Shown piece by piece: positions 1-6,444 of a DNA stretch of 64,000 nucleotides. A program made the translations under genes and the position numbers. The DNA comes from Phenylobacterium soli. Its GTDB lineage: Bacteria; Pseudomonadota; Alphaproteobacteria; Caulobacterales; Caulobacteraceae. The notes below the pieces were generated by a model. The model made no database searches. It worked only from the letters and a program-made list of their open reading frames with translations, and was not told the origin of the DNA. How positions within the stretch are numbered: the first letter of the stretch is position 1; the number at the start of each line of letters is the position of its first letter. The stretch spans positions 3,438,001-3,502,000 of the forward strand of contig NZ_QFYQ01000001.1 of the NCBI RefSeq assembly GCF_003254475.1, in the 5' to 3' direction.

Positions 1-238
1 TTAAATCGGCGAACGGCCAAGCTGTAAAGACTTTGTTAGCCACTTCGCCGCGCGAACGCGTTGGTTGTGCCAGACTGGAGCACACCTGCGCGTCTTGGTG
101 GCAGGGGTGCGAGAGCCGTGCCAAGGCGGGCGGGCCGAGGCTGCGAATTCTTTGGAGGACTTAAGCCTTTCCACACCCTGCGATGGGATCATCCTGCCCA
201 GTTGAGCCGTTAGTCGCCTAGAAAGGGCGCTCGCCGTG
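1..238. other. no recognisable gene
   Basis: I see no convincing gene here. The open frame that runs leftward through positions 1-357 has an arginine-rich, low-complexity translation typical of a G+C-driven shadow frame and matches no family I know. The stretch is less G+C-rich than the genes that follow, as expected of intergenic sequence. It could hold the 3' end of something whose body lies outside the window. Confidence 0.4.
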
Positions 239-367
239 ATGTGGCTGCTGGTGATTTCGGGATGGACCCTGACGAGCCTGACGCTGGCCCTGCCGGTCGC
301 GCGCGCTCTGCGCTTCCATCCTGCGCAAGCGGTGGGAATGACGGGAGCCGAACTCACCCCCGCCTAG
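239..367 (+). CDS. possible 42-residue single-pass membrane protein
   Basis: This short frame begins MWLLVISGWTLTSLTLALPV and ends in ELTPA followed by TAG. The first 20 or so residues form one hydrophobic segment with a basic stretch after it (ARALRFH), as in a small inner-membrane protein. A purine-rich run (AAAGGG) lies about 11 bases before the ATG, and a GTG directly precedes the ATG. It faces the Wza-like export gene on the other strand. No family is recognised, and the function is unknown. The composition argument is modest, so this is a candidate only. Confidence 0.3.
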   Translation: MWLLVISGWTLTSLTLALPVARALRFHPAQAVGMTGAELTPA

Positions 368-412
368 ACGCCGGCCAGCCGGTCGTCAGATCCCCCTGGT
401 ATTCTCGCCTCT

Positions 413-988
413 TTAGAAGAAGCGTTCCGAGATGCGGATCGTGTCGCCCGGCGCCACCGGAAGGGTGCTGCTGAGCGGGAATTCCTGCTCCTCCTGACTG
501 TCCTGCCGCTTGATGAACACCCGCTTGGTGTTGGCGCGGTAGGTGAAGCCATTGGCCGTGGCGACGGCGTTCATGACCGTCAGGCCGTTGGTGTAGGGGT
601 ACTCACCCGGCCTCTGGACTTCGCCCAGGATATAGAAGGGCCGATAGGTCAGGACTTCGACGCTGACGTGCGGGTCCTTGAGGATGTCGCCGTCCTTCAG
701 CGCCTGCTCGACCTTCCGGCTGAACTCCGGAATGGTGAGGCCCGCGGCCGGCACGTCGCCGATCAGCGGCAGGGCGACGTTGCCGCCGCCGCCGATGAAG
801 AACTCGCCCGTCAGGGAATCCTCGCCGAAGGTTATCACCCGGATCTTGTCGTTGGCCCCCAGGCGATATTCCGGGACCACGCGGGTGGCGTCCGCCTCAC
901 CGGCAGCCCAGGCGCGCGTCGCCCCCGCACCGACCACCATCACAAGGCTGGCGACCACAAGCGCCGCCAGCGTCAAAAGCCGTCGCAT
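413..988 (-). CDS. polysaccharide export protein, Wza/GumB type
   Basis: This is a periplasmic/outer-membrane protein of the polysaccharide export family, expected to form the exit channel for exopolysaccharide. The N-terminus (MRRLLTLAALVVASL, ending near AWAAG) is a Sec signal peptide. A Poly_export domain (about residues 41-115, from YRLGANDKIRV) is followed by one SLBB domain (about 120-175, FYILGEVQRPGEYPYT). At 191 residues it is short for Wza (about 380) and resembles the compact GumB-like export proteins. I chose the ATG at 988 because a GGAG lies 9 bases upstream; an in-frame ATG at 1024 has no ribosome site. It is transcribed away from the rest of the polysaccharide locus, and the divergent gene is the BTLCP peptidase. 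Confidence 0.85.
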   Translation of the reverse strand: MRRLLTLAALVVASLVMVVGAGATRAWAAGEADATRVVPEYRLGANDKIRVITFGEDSLTGEFFIGGGGNVALPLIGDVPAAGLTIPEFSRKVEQALKDGDILKDPHVSVEVLTYRPFYILGEVQRPGEYPYTNGLTVMNAVATANGFTYRANTKRVFIKRQDSQEEQEFPLSSTLPVAPGDTIRISERFF

Positions 989-1024
989 CCCCGAAACTCC
1001 GGACAATATCCCCTGCCCCCTCAT

Positions 1025-1263
1025 AGCTCAGCCGGATGACGGGTGGAATACGCCGCAACGATCCGCCACAGGTGGAGCACCACGGTTAACAGCAAGAAAT
1101 CGATCTTAATGCGCAGTAACCGGCGGCCACATTGTGTAAATAAATTCTAAACCGCGCGACGTCAGATGGTTAATGCGGGGAAATATTAGCTAACGCCCAG
1201 CAAACCACGTCGCTAAGTCCGTCCTTAATACCCGCACCTCTAAGTCACGCCCAATAAAACAAA
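1025..1263. promoter_or_regulatory. divergent promoter region with a CtrA-like half site
   Basis: This A+T-richer spacer separates the export gene from the peptidase gene and must carry both promoters. It contains several TTAA-bearing segments. Read on the minus strand, 1173-1166 spells TTAACCAT, the half site recognised by CtrA in Caulobacter. The second TTAA at the expected 7-base spacing is absent, so binding by CtrA is only a possibility. Confidence 0.3.
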
Positions 1264-2169
1264 TTGGGTGATGGTGTGGTGTTGCAGAAGAAGACCCTGG
1301 GCGAGCTCTGCCTCGCCGCAGGGCTCTGGCTGATGGCCTCCGCCGCAACGGCGGCGCCTCAGCCGGGGCAGGACATGCCGCTCGGACCTGAAGCCTCGGC
1401 GCCGGAGGGCTATATCGCCTTTTGCGGGCGCAAGCCGCGCGATTGCGGCGACGACGTCCAGACCGTGCTCGTCGCGGCGCAACAGGCAAGCCTGGCCGGC
1501 AGCGGCGGGGCTCACGCTCGCGCGGAGCCCACGGAAACCGCCGCGCTCGGCCTCGCCCCCCGTCCCGACAGCCTGCGGGCCACGGCCTCTTCGGAGACCC
1601 TTGAGTCTCTGCCGCTGCAGATCGCCGGGGCGGCGCCGATCCGCGCCGAGATCGTGACCCACGTCCATTTCATCGAGCCCGGCGCGACGCAAGCCGAGGC
1701 CGCCGAGGGCGCGCGCCCGGCGATGACCCACGATCTGTGGCGAACGCTGACGCGGGTCAACCGGCAGATCAACGACGCCCTCGCGCCCGAGGGCGATCAG
1801 CAGCTCTATGGCCGGGCCGACTACTGGAACACGCCCCTCGAGGACGGCCTGCGGGCCGGCGACTGCGAGGATTACGTCCTGGAGAAGGAGCGCGCGCTCG
1901 TCGCGGCCGGCGTTCCTCGGTCGGCCCTCGACATCGCCGTGGTCGTGACGCCCTACGGCCAGTCCCATGCCGTCCTGCTGGTCTCGACCGAGGCAGGCGA
2001 GTACGTCCTCGACAGCCTCTCCCCCTGGATCTCGCCGTGGCGCGAGACACCCTACGTCTGGGTCAAGCGCCAGGTGAACGGCAATCCGTTCGATTGGCGC
2101 GCGGTGAGCCCGTCCGCGAGCGTGCCGCCCCCGACCTCGGGCCGGCTCTTGATCGCCTGGCTGCGTTAG
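1264..2169 (+). CDS. transglutaminase-like cysteine peptidase (BTLCP, peptidase C93)
   Basis: This belongs to the bacterial transglutaminase-like cysteine protease family, the family that includes the adhesin protease LapG. A hydrophobic signal segment (about residues 11-31) predicts export to the periplasm. The catalytic triad is visible: Cys201 in GDCEDYVLEK, His235 in GQSHAVLLV and Asp250 in YVLDSLS. About 100 poorly conserved residues precede the domain. The start is uncertain: TTG at 1264 opens the frame, and GTG at 1276 or 1279 is equally plausible. Its place at the head of an exopolysaccharide locus suggests a role in adhesin or biofilm control, but no LapD-like partner or adhesin is present here, so the substrate is unknown. 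Confidence 0.8.
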   Translation: MGDGVVLQKKTLGELCLAAGLWLMASAATAAPQPGQDMPLGPEASAPEGYIAFCGRKPRDCGDDVQTVLVAAQQASLAGSGGAHARAEPTETAALGLAPRPDSLRATASSETLESLPLQIAGAAPIRAEIVTHVHFIEPGATQAEAAEGARPAMTHDLWRTLTRVNRQINDALAPEGDQQLYGRADYWNTPLEDGLRAGDCEDYVLEKERALVAAGVPRSALDIAVVVTPYGQSHAVLLVSTEAGEYVLDSLSPWISPWRETPYVWVKRQVNGNPFDWRAVSPSASVPPPTSGRLLIAWLR

Positions 2170-2200
2170 GGTCTGTTCCGCCGATCGAGGGGGGCCGACC

Positions 2201-3574
2201 GTGACGATTCCCGCCGCTGAAGGCGTCGCCGAGGCGCGCGCGCCCGCACACCGGCATCACGCCGGGGTGTTCCTATGGCCGCTTCCCGCCGGCGGGTGGA
2301 TCGCCGTCGCCGGCGTGGCGCTGCTGTACGGCGCCCATTGGCTCTACGGCGCCCAGAGCACGCCGTGGGTGATGCTTCTCAACATCGGCGCGGCCCTGCT
2401 CGTGGGCGCCCTGCTGCTGGCCCCGCGGGTGCGCGCCGAGCTCGCCCGCCTTCGCGGCCTCGCCGTCCCCGCAGCCCTGTTCGCCGCCACGGTGGCGATC
2501 GCCCTCTTGACCCTCACCCCCTGGGTGCCGGGCGGACCGCATCCGGTGTGGGCCTTCGTCGGCCAGGCGCCGGGAGCCTCGACGGTCGACAAGTCCTCCA
2601 CCGCGGTCGAAATTGTCCGGCTGCTGGGGCTGGCCTGCCTCTTCGTCATCGGCCTGGCGACCGGCGCGCGCGACGAGCGCGCGCGCTATGCGGTGCGCCT
2701 GACGCTCGCCGCCGGCGTGGCCTTCGGGCTCTGGGCCTTCTTCGGCGCGGTCACCGGCCAGATCTACCAGAGCCAGGGCCGGCGCCTCGAGGCGCACTTC
2801 CTGTCGCCCAACACCGCCGCCACCCTGTTCGGCATGTTGCTGACGCTGGCGGTCGCCGAGGCCCTGATGACGCTGCGCACCCGTGGCGGACGCCGTGACC
2901 CGGTCCGTCTCGCCGCGCCGAGCCTCGCCATCCTGGTGTTCGCCACTTGCCTGCTCGACACCGCCTCGCGCGGCGGAGCCCTCGCCTTTCTGGGCGCCAT
3001 GGCCGTGTTCCTTGGGCTCCAACTCTGGACCGGGCGCCTGAGACTGACGCGCGGGGTCCTCGCCGGCCTCGGCGGCCTCGCCGTCGTCGCCGTCCTGATC
3101 CTGTTGGCCGGCGAACGGCTGCTGGACCGCGTCTTCCAGAGCCACGAAGCGGCGCTCGTGCGCACCAGTATGTGGCGCGCGCACTGGAGCGCGTTCCTTG
3201 ACTCGCCGCTTCTCGGTTACGGCCTCGGCGCCTTCGACACCGTCAACAAGCTGATCATGGACGCCGGCAACCTCGACGCGCTCTGGGACATCCACTCGGT
3301 CCACAACGTCTACCTGCAGTGGCTCGAGGAGGCTGGCATCCTCGGCAGCGCGCCGATGTTCGCCTGCCTCGGCGCCCTGATGCTCCTGACCCTGCGCGGC
3401 CTCCTGCGGCGCAGCCGGATGACCGCCCTGCTCAGCGCCCTCCTGGCCGCCGACGTCCTGGTCCTGCTGCACGGGACGACCGACGTCGGTCTCCAGGTCC
3501 CTTCCCTCGCCGGGTTCTGGGCCTGGCTCCTCGGCCTGCAGGTCAGTCTCGCCCAGGGGAGCAGCCGGCGATGA
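2201..3574 (+). CDS. O-antigen polymerase/ligase family membrane protein (Wzy-like)
   Basis: A 457-residue polytopic inner-membrane protein with roughly ten hydrophobic segments. The Wzy_C/O-antigen ligase signature region lies in the C-terminal half, with the large periplasmic loop holding SMWRAHWSAFLDSPLLGYGLG and WDIHSVHNVYLQWLEEAGI, a pattern typical of this superfamily. It is expected to polymerise or ligate lipid-linked oligosaccharide repeat units at the periplasmic face. The GTG start at 2201 follows a GAGGGGGG ribosome site. Its stop overlaps the ATG of the next gene (ATGA), so the two are translationally coupled. A second member of the same superfamily lies at 18825-20228; which one is the true polymerase cannot be told from sequence alone. 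Confidence 0.8.
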   Translation: MTIPAAEGVAEARAPAHRHHAGVFLWPLPAGGWIAVAGVALLYGAHWLYGAQSTPWVMLLNIGAALLVGALLLAPRVRAELARLRGLAVPAALFAATVAIALLTLTPWVPGGPHPVWAFVGQAPGASTVDKSSTAVEIVRLLGLACLFVIGLATGARDERARYAVRLTLAAGVAFGLWAFFGAVTGQIYQSQGRRLEAHFLSPNTAATLFGMLLTLAVAEALMTLRTRGGRRDPVRLAAPSLAILVFATCLLDTASRGGALAFLGAMAVFLGLQLWTGRLRLTRGVLAGLGGLAVVAVLILLAGERLLDRVFQSHEAALVRTSMWRAHWSAFLDSPLLGYGLGAFDTVNKLIMDAGNLDALWDIHSVHNVYLQWLEEAGILGSAPMFACLGALMLLTLRGLLRRSRMTALLSALLAADVLVLLHGTTDVGLQVPSLAGFWAWLLGLQVSLAQGSSRR

Positions 3575-4203
3575 GCCCAAGCCCCGCCCTCCGGGTCTCG
3601 GCGCTCGGCGGCCTTGCGGCCGCGACCCTCGCCGGCTCGATCGCCACCCTCGTCGCACTCAACGCCGGCGGCGCCGCGTCCCTCGGACCAGTACGCCTCC
3701 TGACCCTGGCAGGGGGACTGGACCGCCGCGCCGACGCCATCGTCAGCCAGCCGGCGATCTCGAAGGTCGACGCCGAGACCGCCGCACGACTCAGCCGGGA
3801 GGCCATCGGCGAGTGGCCCTACGACACCGAGGCCTGGCTGCGCCTGGCCTGGCTCGACTCGCCTCAGTCCGGGGCGCTGTCGCCGACGTCGCTCGCCAAC
3901 CTGCGCAAGTCCTATGACCTCGTCGCAGTCGATCGTGACTGGGGTCCGCTTCGCGTCCGTCTCGCCCTGGAACACTGGCAGGGGCTCGATCCCGACCTGC
4001 GGCGCCGGGTTGAGCAGGAAGTCCGCCTGCTGTGCGGCATGCCGGGCGTCCGCGGCGCGGTGATGAACCTGCCCGCCACGATCACAAACGGGGAAGGCCG
4101 GCTGGCGCTGCTGCTTTGGCTCGTCCCACTCTCCGCAACCGGTAAGGTTGAGGGCAAGACCTCGCCTCTCGGGGCGCAGGCGCTCCCTTCACACGGGAAT
4201 TAA
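3571..4203 (+). CDS. membrane-anchored hypothetical protein coupled to Wzy-like gene
   Basis: A 210-residue protein with one N-terminal hydrophobic segment (about residues 8-30) and a soluble periplasmic remainder that is probably helical (AARLSREAIGEWPYDTEAWLRLAWLD), reminiscent of a TPR-like fold. The ATG overlaps the preceding stop as ATGA, so it is likely co-translated with the polymerase-like protein. I do not recognise the family. A role as an accessory subunit of polymerisation is inferred only from the coupling. Confidence 0.7.
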   Translation: MSPSPALRVSALGGLAAATLAGSIATLVALNAGGAASLGPVRLLTLAGGLDRRADAIVSQPAISKVDAETAARLSREAIGEWPYDTEAWLRLAWLDSPQSGALSPTSLANLRKSYDLVAVDRDWGPLRVRLALEHWQGLDPDLRRRVEQEVRLLCGMPGVRGAVMNLPATITNGEGRLALLLWLVPLSATGKVEGKTSPLGAQALPSHGN

Positions 4204-4373
4204 GCATAGCGCGCTCAAAACAGCGTCACCGAAGCAACACAGCCGCTGAAAACCCAGCGAAAAATCGGTCGGTTACTAAATCGTTGCCAATTTCTGGTTG
4301 AGAAAGCTTCGCCGTTGTGGCTTTAGCTATGGCCGGCGCAAAGGCCGAAATGCAATCGATGGGGGGGCTAAAG
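4204..4373 (+). promoter_or_regulatory. probable promoter region of the Gln/Asn-rich secreted protein
   Basis: This 170-base spacer is A+T-richer than its surroundings and precedes a gene with its own ribosome site, so it probably carries a promoter. A TTGCCA at 4284-4289 could serve as a -35, but I cannot assign a matching -10 with confidence. Confidence 0.3.
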
Positions 4374-4946
4374 ATGGGCCTCAAGAACTTCTCGAACACC
4401 GCGCGGACCCTGGCGGTCGTCGGCGTCGCGACCGTCGCGATGTCGGGCGTCGCCCAGGCCGTCACCATTCCGTTCTTCGGGGGGCTGTTCGGCAACCCGC
4501 AACCCCAGTCGGCCGACCCGACGCAGGTTTCGCAGCTCTCCACGGCGATCCAGAACGCGGTGGAACAGGCGCTGAGGGACGGCGCCGACGTCCAGCAAGC
4601 CATTGAAAACGCGATCCGCGGCCAAACCGACAACGTCGCGGACCAGGCGCTGTCGAACGCTCAGGCGGCGCTCGGGCGCAAGCTATCGGCCACGAACCCG
4701 AACGGCGCCGCCACGGTCCTCGTGGCCATCAACAACGTCGGCTCCAGCCACAACTTCTCGAGCTTCACCACCGCCTCATTCGGCCAAGGAAATGGCTTCC
4801 GAGGAAACAGCATCGTCAACGCGGTGAGGTTCAGCATCCAGCTGCCAAACCAATTCCAGCTGCCGAACCAATTCCAGCAGCAAAACCAATTCCAGACCCA
4901 TGGCGGCGGCAACATCCACGTCGGTCCGTACGGGACCATCTTCTAG
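4374..4946 (+). CDS. secreted Gln/Asn-rich repeat protein, unknown
   Basis: A 190-residue protein with a clear Sec signal peptide (MGLKNFSNTARTLAVVGVA, cleavage near VAQA). The middle (about 50-110) is Ala/Gln-rich and probably helical (QLSTAIQNAVEQAL). The C-terminus holds three copies of a six-residue unit (QLPNQF, QLPNQF, QQQNQF at residues 156-173) and then a Gly/His-rich tail. A run of Gs 5-6 bases before the ATG at 4374 supports this start; upstream in-frame ATGs at 4350 and 4359 lack one. It sits between the polymerase genes and the outer-membrane barrel. No family is recognised. The repeats and export suggest a matrix or surface component, which is inference. Confidence 0.65.
   Translation: MGLKNFSNTARTLAVVGVATVAMSGVAQAVTIPFFGGLFGNPQPQSADPTQVSQLSTAIQNAVEQALRDGADVQQAIENAIRGQTDNVADQALSNAQAALGRKLSATNPNGAATVLVAINNVGSSHNFSSFTTASFGQGNGFRGNSIVNAVRFSIQLPNQFQLPNQFQQQNQFQTHGGGNIHVGPYGTIF
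4839..4895 (+). repeat. 18-base tandem repeat, three copies, in coding sequence
   Basis: Three 18-base units follow one another (4839-4856, 4857-4874, 4875-4892), each ending AACCAATTC and starting CAG, with the CAG of a fourth unit after them. The first two differ at one base; the third has diverged at the second and third codons. The period is a multiple of three, so copy number could change without shifting the frame. Confidence 0.9.
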
Positions 4947-4952
4947 GGCGGC

Positions 4953-5009
4953 AGGGCGGCGCGCGCCGCCCTGATCCACGGCATTTTCGGCCGCGGCCCG
5001 TCCGCGGCC
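4953..5009 (+). terminator. two tandem G+C-rich hairpins between secreted protein and beta-barrel genes
   Basis: A perfect 20-base palindrome (arms AGGGCGGC and GCCGCCCT around GCGC) lies at 4953-4972. A second hairpin follows at 4989-5009 (arms GGCCGCGG and CCGCGGCC, loop CCCGT). Neither is followed by a good T run. They start 7 bases after the stop of the secreted protein and end 14 bases before the barrel start, so they may attenuate readthrough or protect the upstream message. Confidence 0.6.
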
Positions 5010-5023
5010 ACATCATTTGGGGG

Positions 5024-6343
5024 ATGACTTTCGTGAACGCGACCAAGCGTAGCCTGTTCTGCGGCGTGGCCCTCGCCTGCGCGGCGAGTTTTGAACCTGC
5101 ATTCGCCCAGCAGGCGTTGCGGGGGCAGCCCGCCAACACGGGCTATTCCAACTTCCAGCGCGATCGGAACATCAGCGTCCGCCAGCGTCCGCACCCCGGC
5201 TACGAGGCCCTTGGTCTGCGCGAAGGCGCGTTCATGGTGTGGCCGAAGCTGAACACCACGGTCGAATACAACAGCAACGTCTTCGCCCAGGACAGCAACG
5301 CCCAGAGCGACACCGTCTGGCACATCGCCCCCGAGCTGGACATCAGCTCCAACTGGAGCCGCCACGAGCTCGACGCCTGGGCGCGCGCCACGATCAACCG
5401 CTACTCGGACTTCTCGTCGGAGAACACCAACGACGTTGAGGTCGGTACGCAAGGCCGCCTCGACGTGATGCGCAACGCGCAGATCAACGCCGGCGCGGAC
5501 TACATCCGGGCCACCGAGCCGCGCACGGCGCCGACCTCGCAGGGCCTCGCCCACCCGACCCAGTACGATCTGACGACGGCCTATCTGTCCGGCGCCCGGG
5601 AATTCAACCGCCTGCGCCTCTCCGGCCGCCTCGACGCCCAGAACTTCATCTACCTGAACCGCTCGGGCAATCCGCAGCAGCACGACCGCGACCATGCGCT
5701 CTATATCGCGACCGAGCGCGCCGATTACGCGATCTCGCCCGACACGGCCTGGTTCGTGCAGGTCTCCGAGAACAAGCGTGACTACCGCCTCGCCGCTACG
5801 CCGGGGGTCCTTGTCACCTATCCGTTCTTCGAGAACCGGGATTCCAAGGGCGTCCAGGTGCTGACCGGCGCCAACTTCGAGATCTCGGCCCTGATGCGCG
5901 GCGAGATCGGCATCGGCTACATGAAGCAGGACTACGACAACCCGCGGTTCAACAAGATCTCGGGCCTCGGCGCCAACGCCCAGCTGGAGTGGTTCCCCAC
6001 CCAGCTGACCACGGTGACCTTCACCGGCTCGCGGACCATCGAGGACGCCGGCATCCTCGGCGCCTCAGGTTACCTGTCGACCAACGTGGGCGCCCAGGTG
6101 GATCACGAGCTGCTGCGCAACGTCGTGCTGTCGGCCAACGCCAGCTACGGCAACGACGACTATCGGGGCGCGGACCGCAAGGACAAGCGCTACGCCGCGG
6201 GCGTCAGCGCCACCTATCTGTTCAATCGCGCGGTCGGCGTGACGGTGGGCTACAACCACTTCAAGCAGGACTCGAGCGGCGCGAACGGCAGCGGCAACTT
6301 CAACGTCGACAAGGTCGGCGCCACCCTCACCCTTCAGTACTGA
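5024..6343 (+). CDS. outer-membrane beta-barrel protein of exopolysaccharide locus (BBP2-like)
   Basis: A 439-residue protein with a signal peptide (about 1-28, ending PAFAQ) and alternating polar/hydrophobic strands throughout, ending in an aromatic residue (GATLTLQY), the usual outer-membrane insertion signal. The pattern (FMVWPKLNTTVEYNSNVFAQ near residue 70) is that of the beta-barrel porin 2 family found in polysaccharide loci of alphaproteobacteria. It may support passage of polymer through the outer membrane or surface retention, alongside the short Wza-like protein. GGGGG immediately precedes the ATG. The downstream autokinase gene follows after about 100 bases. Confidence 0.78.
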   Translation: MTFVNATKRSLFCGVALACAASFEPAFAQQALRGQPANTGYSNFQRDRNISVRQRPHPGYEALGLREGAFMVWPKLNTTVEYNSNVFAQDSNAQSDTVWHIAPELDISSNWSRHELDAWARATINRYSDFSSENTNDVEVGTQGRLDVMRNAQINAGADYIRATEPRTAPTSQGLAHPTQYDLTTAYLSGAREFNRLRLSGRLDAQNFIYLNRSGNPQQHDRDHALYIATERADYAISPDTAWFVQVSENKRDYRLAATPGVLVTYPFFENRDSKGVQVLTGANFEISALMRGEIGIGYMKQDYDNPRFNKISGLGANAQLEWFPTQLTTVTFTGSRTIEDAGILGASGYLSTNVGAQVDHELLRNVVLSANASYGNDDYRGADRKDKRYAAGVSATYLFNRAVGVTVGYNHFKQDSSGANGSGNFNVDKVGATLTLQY

Positions 6344-6444
6344 CATATCGTCGCGCGGTGGGACGGAGGGGCTGGCGCGGTTCTTGAAGGCTGGTACCGA
6401 ACTCTACCGTTCCGCGCATTCCGCGGCCCAGTTCGGGACTTCCC

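Noticed and set aside
1..357. 118-codon minus-strand frame at the left edge
   Set aside because: Basic, low-complexity translation with no recognisable features; a shadow is more likely than a gene.
1166..1173. CtrA regulation of the polysaccharide export gene
   Set aside because: Only a single TTAACCAT half site is present, without the second TTAA at the right spacing, so it is kept as a low-confidence note and not as a finding.
2273..3658. Long open frame on the minus strand opposite the Wzy-like gene
   Set aside because: Its translation is Gly/Arg/Gln-rich without family features, and it mirrors a gene with clear membrane segments. It is a G+C-driven shadow.
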